Assembly (NCBI GenBank): GCA_030621085.1
Contig: JAUXIJ010000009.1
Span: 1 to 61,446, forward strand
Reading direction: 5' to 3'
Origin: Candidatus Cloacimonadota bacterium
GTDB taxonomy: Bacteria > Cloacimonadota > Cloacimonadia > Cloacimonadales > TCS61
DNA: 61,446 nt
The notes under the pieces: model-generated
Database searches by the model: none
What the model was told of the DNA's origin: nothing
The model's input: only the letters and a program-made list of their open reading frames with translations
Made by a program: the position numbers and the translations under genes
Shown here: positions 35,757 through 45,712 of the stretch, in pieces
Layout: the number at the start of each line of letters is the position of its first letter
Numbering within the stretch: the stretch's first letter is position 1

Positions 35757-36479
35757 TCAGGAAAGCATTTCACATGCTTCTTTGATCGTAATAACTTCAA
35801 AACCATTTTCAAAAATAAATTTCATGATTTTCCTGAAATCATTGGGTTTGCAGTTCCTTGGATGACCCATAGCATCATCAAGGATACGATGAAAACCGAT
35901 AACAACAATTGATTCGTTATATTCTACTGCTTTGATGATCCGTGCAATTGCATGTTCTGCTGTGTAATCTGTATGATAAGAAAAATAACCCAGATTTTTA
36001 CGATCCAATGGTGAATACATGCATATATCTCGGCTGGTTCGTACATTCTGATAATACTGCAGAATTATCTCATAATGATCCTCGGTGGCATTACCACTGG
36101 GCAGGGCAAAGGTGGAATGGCTTAATCCGTGTTCTTGCAGGTTCAGCCAATCCTGGTATATTTCGTATTCAACGAGCTCAATTGGATTATTCGGCATTGT
36201 AATATGATGCAGTGTATGACCTGCAGTTTCCCAACCATATACAAATTCAAGTTCCTCAACTTCCTGCCAGGAAAGCATATTTTCTCCGCCGATACACCCT
36301 GTATTGATTACATTAGTAGCACAAAAACCGTATTCTTTCATAATAGGCAAAGCTGTGGAATAAATACTTTCATGCGCATCATCGAAGGTTATAACAACGT
36401 ATGTTTGAGCAGATCTCGGTTCAGTTGCCATGTCGCATCCGAAAAGAAAAAGTAGAGGTATCAACTTAATCAATTTCAT
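35757..36479 (-). CDS. Polysaccharide deacetylase (NodB-type) lipoprotein
   Basis: 240 residues from the ATG at 36479, the first Met of the lipoprotein signal; the TTG at 36485 is less likely. The lipobox is LFLFGC (C15). The NodB domain has TFDDAHE (D33, D34) and HTLHH (H88, H92), which supply the catalytic Asp and metal ligands. It should remove acetyl groups from an envelope polysaccharide or peptidoglycan. It overlaps the upstream outer-membrane protein gene by 14 nt. Confidence 0.87.
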   Translation of the reverse strand: MKLIKLIPLLFLFGCDMATEPRSAQTYVVITFDDAHESIYSTALPIMKEYGFCATNVINTGCIGGENMLSWQEVEELEFVYGWETAGHTLHHITMPNNPIELVEYEIYQDWLNLQEHGLSHSTFALPSGNATEDHYEIILQYYQNVRTSRDICMYSPLDRKNLGYFSYHTDYTAEHAIARIIKAVEYNESIVVIGFHRILDDAMGHPRNCKPNDFRKIMKFIFENGFEVITIKEACEMLS

Positions 36480-37497
36480 AGTCAATTTGTACCTGGAATC
36501 CTATTAAGTAATAATCAGTTCCGATGGATGGACTAAAATAGCTCAGATTTGTTGCTACCGACCACTGGGGAAGAATATTATAAGAATTAATAATGTTAAT
36601 TTCCCGATCGTATCCGATATCCGATTCCCAATACCGATAAGATATATAATTTGTGAAATTAGTGTATTCGAGCTCTAGGAAAGACTGGGATTGCCATTCT
36701 TCTCTTATTTCCCAATCGAAAATAGTATATAGAAAACTTGAGCCGAAACTAAATAAGCCAGTTGGTTGGATGATGATCTCCGATAAATTTGCAAAACGCT
36801 CCCTCGTATTATGAGTGAAATCATAAGTATGCATGTATTCATAGGCTCCTGAATTATAGATGCTCATAAAACCAAAATCTTGAAAAAATTCAGAACCAAA
36901 AGCATGCATGGGCATATTCAGTAATCTATCTCTTCCGCAATATAGATAATAAATTTCAAAAATTCCGTTATTATTAGAATAATCGACTGAAAACATTCCC
37001 AGGCTCGAATTGAAATTATTTCCACCAACTTTTCCGGATATTATAAAGTTGTTTATTTCTTTGTTTATCTGAAATCCGTTGAACCTGTAATCTTCTATCA
37101 CACCTTCATCAAAATATATTCCATACACGTTTTTGTTCAAGATATCCGAATACCTGCCGATCTCTATCCAATCGAATTTGTAGATAAATTCCCAATTTCC
37201 CCGTGTAGTAGAAATACCGGTTCTTTCCAGAATTATCTTTTTATCGAAAAGGTCATTTCTATAGCTCAAATTTATCCAGAGAGAAGAATTCTGCTGAATT
37301 ATGTATTCACAGCCAATCTCAAAATTTATCTTCTCCAGATAGCTGAATTCATTTTCATCGCGGTCGGGAAAGTAGTCACTTCCAATATAAGAATTCAATG
37401 TATAATGGTAAGAACGAGCATCGAAGAATTCTAACAAATTAAAGGCATAGATACGGAGACAAAAGAATAAGCTAATAAATATCAGAATTTTTTTCAT
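36466..37497 (-). CDS. Putative outer-membrane beta-barrel protein
   Basis: 343 residues from the ATG at 37497 (an upstream TTG at 37506 is less likely). A signal peptide ends near LRIYA. The rest alternates hydrophobic/aromatic and polar residues in short strands, and the C-terminus FQVQIDYEID fits a barrel end loosely. No named family was recognised. It is packed between the hydrolase and deacetylase genes. Confidence 0.75.
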   Translation of the reverse strand: MKKILIFISLFFCLRIYAFNLLEFFDARSYHYTLNSYIGSDYFPDRDENEFSYLEKINFEIGCEYIIQQNSSLWINLSYRNDLFDKKIILERTGISTTRGNWEFIYKFDWIEIGRYSDILNKNVYGIYFDEGVIEDYRFNGFQINKEINNFIISGKVGGNNFNSSLGMFSVDYSNNNGIFEIYYLYCGRDRLLNMPMHAFGSEFFQDFGFMSIYNSGAYEYMHTYDFTHNTRERFANLSEIIIQPTGLFSFGSSFLYTIFDWEIREEWQSQSFLELEYTNFTNYISYRYWESDIGYDREINIINSYNILPQWSVATNLSYFSPSIGTDYYLIGFQVQIDYEID

Positions 37498-37508
37498 ACT
37501 ATTCAAAA

Positions 37509-38813
37509 CTATTTTAAATGTTTTGTGGCGATCTTGAAAACCTTATTGAAATTTCTATCTACTTTCTTTTCCAGTGCTTCTGATACCGGGAAGGGGTTGA
37601 TATGATCATATTTATATTTAAAATCCATAACTGTAATTTTAATGGAAATATTGCGATTTTCACCATTTAGAGTGTTAATAACTTCTGAAGGCGGAATAAC
37701 ATGATCCTTTCTCAGAGTTAATGCAGCCACTCTTTTACTTATTTCTTTCAGGTTCTTCTCACGAAAACTTTTCATTTTATGATAATCGAGCATACTTTTA
37801 AAACAATTTCCCACCGGATGTAATTTACTGAAATAATGAGCCAGCCGTTCGTCTTTCTTCATTTCCTGGTCTATGTGTTCTATAAAGAAAGAATATACAG
37901 CGATATTAGCTTCGCTATCCATGATGAACTTGGAAGTAGGACACATTCTGTTCAGAGTAGGACCACCACAGAAGTTAAAAAGTCTGGATTTTGAAAAATA
38001 ATTGTAGGGATTGGTCATCATCAGAATTAGTGCCAGAAAAGACCCAATTGAATAGGCAAACAGGTCTATGCTTTCATTCTTAGATATTATGGGATGATAT
38101 CCGGATTTTATTTCTCTAACCAACTGAATTATATCGAAATAAGTCTGCAAACCCGACCATAAAAATCTTTGGGGAAAGAATTGAAGCCGGGAGCTGAGCG
38201 CTGCATTGGCAAAAGAACTGTACGACAGGTTAGGATTTAGTTTCTTTCTTTCTTCGTTTACACTTATCATGAATCTGGGATCTACCCACTCTTTTGGGGC
38301 ACGGTTCATATGAAAAGCTATTGGGAAAAGAATAATCGTTTTATGAGTTGATTCAGCCAGTTTTTTTGCCCAGGGGAGATACTTCGTCCAATCCTTTTCA
38401 TTAAGCCCGTGTAGAAGGATGATCGTCCCTTTTGGTTTTATTTTTTTAGGCTTTTTTTTCTTTGCTTTTCCTTTTTTATCTTTCTTTTTTTCTTTGGTTG
38501 TTTTTTCTTTTTCCGGTTTGTAACTTTGAAAGATGCTATAGTTGAAATTTATGTTCTCTTTTATCTTGGAATCATCGAAATCTAATATTCGGTTCAAATT
38601 GGGTGTATCGGGATTGCCTTCCAGGTTAAAAGAACTCTTAAATGTCCTGTTGTGTTCATTACATCGGTACTCTTCTTCGCCGGGAAGGATATTGTAACTG
38701 AAAGATTCAAAAGGCAAATTATGAATTTGTAAATAAAGTTCATTGATATTTATACATTCTTGATTAATATCAAATTTATCTTTCAGTATATTGAACTCTT
38801 TCAGATAGGACAT
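37509..38813 (-). CDS. Alpha/beta hydrolase-like protein (DUF6051-like)
   Basis: 434 residues from the ATG at 38813, with GGAGC upstream (an in-frame TTG precedes it). After a ~95-residue N-terminal domain comes a very Lys-rich segment (about residues 99-129), then IILLHGLNEKDWTKYLPWA, the oxyanion-loop LHG motif. The nucleophile elbow appears as AYSIGS, with Ser flanked by Tyr and Gly-Ser rather than GxSxG. A late H is present in YDHINPF. The family resemblance to DUF6051 is from memory. Substrate unknown; no signal peptide. Confidence 0.72.
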   Translation of the reverse strand: MSYLKEFNILKDKFDINQECININELYLQIHNLPFESFSYNILPGEEEYRCNEHNRTFKSSFNLEGNPDTPNLNRILDFDDSKIKENINFNYSIFQSYKPEKEKTTKEKKKDKKGKAKKKKPKKIKPKGTIILLHGLNEKDWTKYLPWAKKLAESTHKTIILFPIAFHMNRAPKEWVDPRFMISVNEERKKLNPNLSYSSFANAALSSRLQFFPQRFLWSGLQTYFDIIQLVREIKSGYHPIISKNESIDLFAYSIGSFLALILMMTNPYNYFSKSRLFNFCGGPTLNRMCPTSKFIMDSEANIAVYSFFIEHIDQEMKKDERLAHYFSKLHPVGNCFKSMLDYHKMKSFREKNLKEISKRVAALTLRKDHVIPPSEVINTLNGENRNISIKITVMDFKYKYDHINPFPVSEALEKKVDRNFNKVFKIATKHLK

Positions 38814-38838
38814 TATTTGCTCCAAATATACTTGTTAG

Positions 38839-39180
38839 TTAAAATCCAGCCAGCCATTCTAACGCTAAATTAGTCACAGATATCAGCAAAGCTGCAATTA
38901 CAGAATTAAGACATCCTGCAATCTTAAATCTTGATACCAGAGCAGAAACGATGATCAAGCACAATCCATTTACAAAAAGCAGGAAAATACCAAGTGTAAG
39001 GATAGTCAACGGAAAAGTTAACAATACTAATAACGGTCGAATAATTACATTGACTAAGGCAAGAACAACAGCTGTGATGATTGCAGTTAAGAAATCTTCT
39101 ACAATAAAAAGCTTTGTTATCTTACCTACCAGATAAATAGATAAAGCCAGAATTAATAATCTAAGAAAAAAATCTATCAT
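38839..39180 (-). CDS. Small membrane protein of the phage holin 4_2 superfamily
   Basis: 113 residues with four predicted membrane helices. The central NVIIRPLLVLLTFPLTILTLGIFLLFVNG block is the family signature. Despite the name it is a chromosomal membrane protein of unknown role in many bacteria. Its stop lies just after, and its start adjoins, the ftsZ stop (1-nt overlap). Confidence 0.88.
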   Translation of the reverse strand: MIDFFLRLLILALSIYLVGKITKLFIVEDFLTAIITAVVLALVNVIIRPLLVLLTFPLTILTLGIFLLFVNGLCLIIVSALVSRFKIAGCLNSVIAALLISVTNLALEWLAGF

Positions 39181-40334
39181 CAGTTAGAGAATTTACGCAA
39201 GAAAGCCGGGATTTCCATCTGCTTGCCGGGAAGTTCATTGGCTTCAGCATCTTGTTTTTTGTTCAGGCTCATGGAACCGGAACTACGGATTCGAATCAAT
39301 GTTTTATTGATATCTTCGCTATCATCAGCTTTTTCACTGATTATGCTTTCCCTTTCGTAAACTGTAGTGCCGGGAGTATCCAGTCCGGTGGCTATCAGAG
39401 TTACTTTGATCTTGCCTTCCATGGATTCATTGAATATAATACCAGTAATAATGTCACCATCCTCACCGGTTTTTTTTACGATCTCCTGGGTAATAACTTC
39501 AAATTCATCCATCCTGAAATCATTACCGGCAGTTATATTAATAAGAATTCCCTTGGCATTTTCTATATGAATATCAGATAAAAGCGGATTGTTCATTGCT
39601 AGATTAGCTGCCTTGGTAGCTCTATCGTCTCCATCGCACACACCGGTTCCCATCAAAGCCATACCGCGATTTACCATAACTGTTTGTACATCGGCAAAAT
39701 CAACGTTCATATAACCGCTGTAATGAATTATCTCAGAAACAGCTTTAGCAGCTTCATACAATACATTATCAGCCTTTTTAAAAGCTTCGATCACGGTCAT
39801 ATCGGGATATATTTCTTTCAATTTTTCATTGGGAACGACGATCAGTGTGTCTACATTTTCCCGTAGTTTCTTAATTCCTTTTTCTGCGTTTACAGTACGT
39901 TTTTTACCTTCGCCAATGAAAGGACGGTTTATGATACCGATGGTAAGTATTCCCATTTCGCGAGCAAGGGAGGCAATAATTGGAGTTGCACCGGTTCCGG
40001 TACCTCCGCCCATACCAGCAGCAATAAACAGCATATCTGCATCTTTAATGTGATTCTTGATATCCTCGCGGGATTCTTCAGCAGCTTTTCTGCCAATTTC
40101 CGGATTAGCTCCAGCGCCTAGTCCTTTGGTAGCTTCTTTTCCAAGCTGGAGTTTGATTTTAGCATTGGATCGTTTTAGATCCATAATGTTAGTATTTGCA
40201 GCAATAAATTCCATTCCGGTAAGACCATAGTCTATCATTGTGTTAACGGCGTTACCGCCGGCTCCACCAACCCCGATGATCTTGATATGTGTCCCGAAGG
40301 GTATTTCGTCTTGATTCAGGTCAAGTTCGAGCAT
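39180..40334 (-). CDS. ftsZ: Cell division protein FtsZ
   Basis: 384 residues. The tubulin-like GTPase has VGGAGGNAVN near residue 23 and the signature GGGTGTG (about 109-115), with the T7 loop in the following domain. A variable linker and the conserved C-terminal peptide IPAFLRKF end the protein, the site for FtsA binding. It polymerises into the Z-ring that positions septal wall synthesis. It is the last canonical gene of the dcw cluster, 9 bp after ftsA. Confidence 0.98.
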   Translation of the reverse strand: MLELDLNQDEIPFGTHIKIIGVGGAGGNAVNTMIDYGLTGMEFIAANTNIMDLKRSNAKIKLQLGKEATKGLGAGANPEIGRKAAEESREDIKNHIKDADMLFIAAGMGGGTGTGATPIIASLAREMGILTIGIINRPFIGEGKKRTVNAEKGIKKLRENVDTLIVVPNEKLKEIYPDMTVIEAFKKADNVLYEAAKAVSEIIHYSGYMNVDFADVQTVMVNRGMALMGTGVCDGDDRATKAANLAMNNPLLSDIHIENAKGILINITAGNDFRMDEFEVITQEIVKKTGEDGDIITGIIFNESMEGKIKVTLIATGLDTPGTTVYERESIISEKADDSEDINKTLIRIRSSGSMSLNKKQDAEANELPGKQMEIPAFLRKFSN

Positions 40335-40343
40335 CTTTCCCCC

Positions 40344-41609
40344 CTAAATATATTCTTTAAATATTTCTTTAATTTTATTGATGATCTTTGTAAAAGAATT
40401 TCCAATTTTTATACTTTGAACTTTGCTTTCCTTGCTTACGAGTTCATTGTAAGCATAGTAAAGAATCCCTACACTGGTAGCGTATTTCGGGTTTTCCAGC
40501 CTTTCTGTAGGTCCTGCGAGATCGGATAAATTCGGATAGCCGATTTTGGCAGACATATTGAAAATCTCTTCGGCTAAAACGTCACTGTTTTTTAACAGGG
40601 ATGCACCACCGGTCATTGTAAGACCTGCGGTTATCATTTTCAAATCATATTGTTCATTTAATATTTTGTATGAATCTTCAAATATCTCACGCATACGGGC
40701 TTCTACTATCTCGTTAACATATCGCAATTTTTTCTGTTTTGATTCCCTGCCGCCAATGCCCTCAATGTCGATAAGAGCATCTTCCGGTATCTGGGATGCC
40801 AGTGAGTTACCTTGATTGATCTTTAGATTTTCTGCATTTTGTGGTGATGTATGCAGTCCGATAGCCAGATCATTAGTTATATCTGTTCCACCAATTGGTA
40901 AAACAAAGCTGAACCTGATGCTGTTTTTAAAGAATACGGCAATATCTGTAGTACCTCCACCAATATCGATCAGGATAGATCCGAGCTCCTTTTCAACTTC
41001 ATTAAGAACTGCATTGGAAGAGGCTATTGGCTCAAGGTAAATATCTACTACTTTATAACCCGCCCTCTCGATACATTTTTTCACGTTACGCAGCGTATTA
41101 ATATCTGCCATTACAATATGCACATGAGCAGAGAGATTAAACCCACTCATGCTGACCGGATTCAAGATGCCTTCCTGGTCATCGATCTTGTAATATTGAT
41201 GAATAGCATGGATTATTTCCAGGCGTTCATTGCCCTGCTGGATTTTTACATTATTCTTAGAATTTGTGATCACGTTTTCCACATGTTCCTGTGTAATCTC
41301 ACAGGGATCTGCACCAGTAGTAAGAGATATTCTGCCGATCGTATTCTGACTTTTAATATGATTGCCGGCTATACCTACATATAGATTTCTGGCTTTTAAA
41401 CCTGCCATATTTTCCGATTCTACGATAGCATCTTTTATCGATTGAGTAGCTTTCATGATATCTACTACGATGCCATTAACCAGCCCGTCTGACCTGCTGG
41501 TACCAATACCTTTAATTTCCAGCTTATTTTCTTCATTAAAAGTAGCTATTATAACGCAGATCTTGGTTGTTCCAATATCTATGGCGGTAATTATCTGTCC
41601 GCTCTTCAT
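40344..41609 (-). CDS. ftsA: Cell division protein FtsA
   Basis: 421 residues of the actin/Hsp70 ATPase superfamily. The N-terminal phosphate-1 motif is TAIDIGTTKICV and the phosphate-2 motif is ILIDIGGGTTDIAVF. The 1C subdomain of FtsA is present between them. A C-terminal amphipathic helix (FTKIINKIKEIFKEYI) would tether the Z-ring to the membrane. Overlaps ftsQ by 4 nt. Confidence 0.97.
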   Translation of the reverse strand: MKSGQIITAIDIGTTKICVIIATFNEENKLEIKGIGTSRSDGLVNGIVVDIMKATQSIKDAIVESENMAGLKARNLYVGIAGNHIKSQNTIGRISLTTGADPCEITQEHVENVITNSKNNVKIQQGNERLEIIHAIHQYYKIDDQEGILNPVSMSGFNLSAHVHIVMADINTLRNVKKCIERAGYKVVDIYLEPIASSNAVLNEVEKELGSILIDIGGGTTDIAVFFKNSIRFSFVLPIGGTDITNDLAIGLHTSPQNAENLKINQGNSLASQIPEDALIDIEGIGGRESKQKKLRYVNEIVEARMREIFEDSYKILNEQYDLKMITAGLTMTGGASLLKNSDVLAEEIFNMSAKIGYPNLSDLAGPTERLENPKYATSVGILYYAYNELVSKESKVQSIKIGNSFTKIINKIKEIFKEYI

Positions 41610-42361
41610 TGATCCTCCGACCTTATCACCAATTGATTCTTGAAACGAAGGTCCACGATAGTACCCTTTTCAAATGTTCTATTCTGTTCTAGGAAAACAT
41701 ATCGTTTTAATTTTTCTTCGACCTGATCATCACCAAAAATTATTCGGTAGCCAACATTGGTTTCTACCATAACTATATCACCATCATCCTCGTAAAATTC
41801 TGATATGTGGTTGGAAAATTCCGAATCGGTTTTTATCAATCTATCGTAGAACGTGAAGATTCTTTCCACGAAATCGTTTTCTACCTTTTTCCCAAAAAGA
41901 AAATCACTGGAAGGAATATCTGTTTCTACAACAGGAATGATCTCATGTTCATAAAAGTTCTTATTATCCAGCACAATACGATTCCTGTCGATAGGGAACA
42001 ACTCGCCTTCTTTAGATTTCAAATAGAAAATTCCTTTCTTTTCTTTAACCATTATCCTCAGCTCGTCAGGAAAAACTTTTATCACTTTTATATCTTCTAT
42101 CCTTACTATGTTTTCGTATTTTTGAAGCACATCTTTTTTGGAAACTGCATAAAGATTCTGACCCAGAAAATCCTGGGAAAGATTTTGTAAAAATTCGGTT
42201 TCCAGGTTGATATTTCCGCTTATCTCGATCTTATTAATATAAAACATATCCATTTTTGTTATCAGGTTCTTCAGACCAAAATACGCTACAACAATGATTC
42301 CAGTGCTGAATATGAAGTAAAAAAAATATCTACTGGAACCGGTTTTCTTTTTTACCATCAA
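41606..42361 (-). CDS. ftsQ: Cell division protein FtsQ/DivIB family
   Basis: 251 residues. One N-terminal membrane helix (about 10-28) is followed by a POTRA domain (IDKIEISGNINLETEFL through DLRIMVKEKKG-like segments, about 37-105) and a beta domain ending VDLRFKNQLVI. It links cytoplasmic and periplasmic divisome parts. Assignment rests on fold features and on its position between murB and ftsA. No ddl gene intervenes, unlike in E. coli. Confidence 0.9.
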   Translation of the reverse strand: MMVKKKTGSSRYFFYFIFSTGIIVVAYFGLKNLITKMDMFYINKIEISGNINLETEFLQNLSQDFLGQNLYAVSKKDVLQKYENIVRIEDIKVIKVFPDELRIMVKEKKGIFYLKSKEGELFPIDRNRIVLDNKNFYEHEIIPVVETDIPSSDFLFGKKVENDFVERIFTFYDRLIKTDSEFSNHISEFYEDDGDIVMVETNVGYRIIFGDDQVEEKLKRYVFLEQNRTFEKGTIVDLRFKNQLVIRSEDQ

Positions 42362-43254
42362 TTAATCACCTTTATCTCAAGTTCAAGTTGGATGCCCTTT
42401 CTTTTTAAAACTTCCTTACGAACAAGCTCAATTAAACCCATCACATCTTTAAAAGTGGCATTTCCTTTGTTCAAAATAAAATTCCCATGTTTCTCACTGA
42501 TCTCTGCCTCACCAATTCTTGAACCTTTCAAACCGCATTCTTCCACCAGTTTTCCAGCAAAATAACCTGGAGGATTTTTGAAAGTACTACCAAGACTCGG
42601 AAAATCATATGGATGCCTTTTCCTGCGTTCTGTTAGTATCGATTGCATATCAGATGAAATCTTTTCTCTGGTTTTTTCTTCCAGATTGAATGCTATCTTT
42701 GTGATGAAACCATCGATTGAAGAATGCCTGTAATCGAACTTCAATGCTTTCCGTTGAATAATTTCTTCCTTTCCTTCAGGATTAATAATTTCTACCCAAT
42801 CCAGGTAGTCTGAGATTTTTTTCCCGAAAGCACCGGCATTCATATTTACCGTTCCGCCCAGGTGAGCAGGAATACCAGCCAAAAATTCCAAACCACCAAG
42901 TTCGAATTCCATCATTTCGTTTAAGAACCTATTAATATCGTAATTGGAAGAAACGACAACCTGGTTATCATTTACTTCACATATTTTTGGAAGATCTCTA
43001 TCCAGAATTACCACCCTATCGCCAACATTTCCAAATAGGATATTCGAACCTCCGCCAACTGGCAGGAAATCAAGTCCTGCCTTTTTTGTGTTAGCCAGTA
43101 TTAGAACTAAATCACTAACACTCTGCGGAGTAAATAGATAAGATGCCTTACCTCCGATCCTTATGTTAGAGCATTCCCTTAAGGAACTATCTGAAAGAAA
43201 TGAAGTTAGCACTTTGTTGTCAAATACTTTTTCTTTTTTTTTCGTGTTTTTCAT
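42358..43254 (-). CDS. murB: UDP-N-acetylenolpyruvoylglucosamine reductase MurB
   Basis: 298 residues, FAD-binding. NIRIGGKASYLFTP opens the FAD domain, LPVGGGSNILF binds FAD, GIPAHLGGTVNMNAGAFG is the second FAD motif, and the catalytic Ser is in SLGSTFKNP. It reduces enolpyruvyl-UDP-GlcNAc to UDP-MurNAc with NADPH. The length fits the shorter type II enzymes. Overlaps both murC and ftsQ by 4 nt. Confidence 0.97.
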   Translation of the reverse strand: MKNTKKKEKVFDNKVLTSFLSDSSLRECSNIRIGGKASYLFTPQSVSDLVLILANTKKAGLDFLPVGGGSNILFGNVGDRVVILDRDLPKICEVNDNQVVVSSNYDINRFLNEMMEFELGGLEFLAGIPAHLGGTVNMNAGAFGKKISDYLDWVEIINPEGKEEIIQRKALKFDYRHSSIDGFITKIAFNLEEKTREKISSDMQSILTERRKRHPYDFPSLGSTFKNPPGYFAGKLVEECGLKGSRIGEAEISEKHGNFILNKGNATFKDVMGLIELVRKEVLKRKGIQLELEIKVIN

Positions 43255-44618
43255 TTTTTTTCTTCTAAAAATTTCTCACCGAATTTATAAATATTTCCTG
43301 CACCCATAGTGATTACAATATCGCCTGGTTTTGTTATTTTTGTTATTTTCTCCACAACATTATCGTTGTTTTCTACATAATATGCGTTTTTATGCCCGGA
43401 TTGAATAGCTGCATCGGCTATCATCTTCCCGGAAACACCTGTTATCGGTTTTTCTCTGGCAGGATAGATAGGAGTTATGATCAAAACATTAGATTGATAA
43501 AAAGATCTTCCGAATTCATTGTAAAAGTCACGGGTGCGGGAAAACAAATGAGGTTGGAAAACAGCTACAATGCGGTTGTCAACGCTATCTTTAACGCCTT
43601 TAAGGGTTGCTTCGATCTCGGTGGGATGATGAGCATAATCATCATAAACAATTATGCCGTTTTTTTCACCTTTATGTTCGAATCTTCTGAAAACTCCATC
43701 ATATTTAGCCAAACCTTTTTGAATTGCCGGAAAGGGAATATCCAGTTCCAAACCTGTAGCAACTGCTAAAAGTGAATTCAAGATATTATGAATTCCCAGA
43801 ACGTTCAAATTAATTCTGCCCAATGTTTTGTCATTATAAAGTGCAGTATAGCTCGATTTGAAATTTTTCATTTCGATATCGACAGCGCGAACATTTGCCT
43901 GTTTGGATAAACCGTAAGTTACTATCTCTTTTTCGATTTGAGGAATTATTGACTGTACACCATGATCATCTATGCACACAATATCACTTCCGAAAAAAGG
44001 AACTTTATTGGCATATTCAATAAATGCTTTTTTCACTCCTTCTAGGTCTGTATAACAATCCAGGTGGTCGGCTTCGATGTTTGTGATACCAGCTATTATA
44101 GGGCTTAAAGTAAGGAAAGAACGATCAAACTCATCAGCTTCCACTACAATGTATTTCCCGGAACCAAGCAAGTTGTTAGAACCATAATTCTTCACAATTC
44201 CACCTACGATAATCGTAGGGTCTAGGTTGGCTTCAGAGAGCACACTTCCAACCATGGATGTGGTAGATGTTTTCCCGTGTGTTCCGGCAATTCCAATTCC
44301 ATAGCTCATCCGCATGATCTCCGAAAGCATTTCTGCTCGGCGTATCACAGGGATTTTCTGAGCATTTGCAGCTACAATTTCCGGGTTATCATCCTGTACT
44401 GCAGAAGATTTTACAATTACATCCGCACCAGTAACGAGAAATGGATCGTGACCTTCAGCTATCTCAGCACCTTTTTTTACAAGATGATCAGTAATTTCGG
44501 TACAGGCAAGATCAGAACCGGTTACTTCAAAACCCTGGTTAAGAAGCAGTTCCGCAATTCCGCTCATGCCAATTCCCCCGATTCCTACAAAATGGATCTT
44601 TTTTGTTCTTCCCAGCAT
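43251..44618 (-). CDS. murC: UDP-N-acetylmuramate-L-alanine ligase MurC
   Basis: 455 residues with the three Mur-ligase domains. The N-terminal HFVGIGGIGMSGIAELL binds the UDP moiety, the ATP loop is GTHGKTSTT, and FEHKGE, YDDYAHHPTEI and QPHLFSRT are the MurC-typical later motifs. It adds L-alanine to UDP-MurNAc in the cytoplasm. Confidence 0.98.
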   Translation of the reverse strand: MLGRTKKIHFVGIGGIGMSGIAELLLNQGFEVTGSDLACTEITDHLVKKGAEIAEGHDPFLVTGADVIVKSSAVQDDNPEIVAANAQKIPVIRRAEMLSEIMRMSYGIGIAGTHGKTSTTSMVGSVLSEANLDPTIIVGGIVKNYGSNNLLGSGKYIVVEADEFDRSFLTLSPIIAGITNIEADHLDCYTDLEGVKKAFIEYANKVPFFGSDIVCIDDHGVQSIIPQIEKEIVTYGLSKQANVRAVDIEMKNFKSSYTALYNDKTLGRINLNVLGIHNILNSLLAVATGLELDIPFPAIQKGLAKYDGVFRRFEHKGEKNGIIVYDDYAHHPTEIEATLKGVKDSVDNRIVAVFQPHLFSRTRDFYNEFGRSFYQSNVLIITPIYPAREKPITGVSGKMIADAAIQSGHKNAYYVENNDNVVEKITKITKPGDIVITMGAGNIYKFGEKFLEEKK

Positions 44619-44626
44619 ATGTGCTC

Positions 44627-45712
44627 CTAGCTATTCATTTTTCTCATGACGTAATTAACTATTGTTTTTACAGATTCCCGGTGATGAGTTTGTTTGAACT
44701 TTTCATGCATATCTATAAAATTATTTTGCATTGTGTTGATAGCAGCTTTCAGTGATTCCGATGTAAGATCTTTCTGCTCAAGAACCATGGCAATTCCTTT
44801 CTCCTTTAATTCCATTGCATTGTAATATTGATGATTTCCGGCAGCAGAGGGAAGAGGAATCAGAATCGAAGGAAGTTTTTTTGTTTCTAGTTCTGCCAGA
44901 GATATAGCACCTGCACGTGCTATGACAAAATCAACTGAATTATATATCTTTCCAATCTCATCTGTAAAAGCGAAACCATAAATGCCTTTTTTATTTTGAA
45001 TCTTTGGATGGAATTCATTGAAACTAAATTTTCCAATCTGCCAGATTATTTCTATTCCATTTTCCAGAAGCTCATCTACAATTGGTAGAAAAGTTTTGTT
45101 CATAACCACCGAACCTTGGCTTCCGCCCGTTAAAAAGAGCTTAATTGTATCTTTTTTTAAACCGAGTTTTTCAAAATCCAATTTAGATGTCTCTTCTATT
45201 ATCCTGCTATTTACCGGATTTCCGGAAAAGATCAATTTTCTTTTGGGCAAATATTTCTCGGCTCCTTTTGCGCCCAGGAATATTTTTTGGGTATATTTAC
45301 TTAAAATCCTGGTGGTTGCTCCGGGATAACTGTTCTGTTCCTGCAGAAAGATTGGTACTTTCTTCAAATGTGCCGCATAACCAACCGGTCCACTGACGAA
45401 ACCGCCAGTTCCGATAAAAGCATCAGGTTGAAAATCACAAATGATCTTTTTTGAATCATGAACGCTTTTTAGTAATTTAAAAGGAAATTTAAGATGCGCA
45501 AAAGTGATCTTCCTGTAGAATTTTTGAACATTAATGCTCTTGAAAACAATTTCTCTTTTAGCTGTTAGTTCTTGTTCCATGCTGTTTTTATTTCCTACAA
45601 ATAGAACATTAATATCATTTTTGATAAGTTCTTCGGCAATGGAGATGGCAGGAATAATATGCCCACCTGTTCCACCGGCTGCGATAATGACTTTCTTTTT
45701 TAAGTTTTCCAT
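44627..45712 (-). CDS. murG: UDP-GlcNAc transferase MurG
   Basis: 361 residues, GT-B fold. The N-terminal GGTGGHIIPAISIAEEL loop and a C-terminal donor-binding part with FLTGGSQGS, ARAGAISLAELE and IPLPSAAGNHQYYNA are diagnostic. It transfers GlcNAc to lipid I to give lipid II at the inner membrane. It starts directly after ftsW. Confidence 0.98.
   Translation of the reverse strand: MENLKKKVIIAAGGTGGHIIPAISIAEELIKNDINVLFVGNKNSMEQELTAKREIVFKSINVQKFYRKITFAHLKFPFKLLKSVHDSKKIICDFQPDAFIGTGGFVSGPVGYAAHLKKVPIFLQEQNSYPGATTRILSKYTQKIFLGAKGAEKYLPKRKLIFSGNPVNSRIIEETSKLDFEKLGLKKDTIKLFLTGGSQGSVVMNKTFLPIVDELLENGIEIIWQIGKFSFNEFHPKIQNKKGIYGFAFTDEIGKIYNSVDFVIARAGAISLAELETKKLPSILIPLPSAAGNHQYYNAMELKEKGIAMVLEQKDLTSESLKAAINTMQNNFIDMHEKFKQTHHRESVKTIVNYVMRKMNS

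Noticed and set aside
38839..39180. Phage holin as a sign of a prophage
   Set aside because: The family is common in bacterial chromosomes, and no phage gene is nearby; the gene is embedded next to ftsZ.
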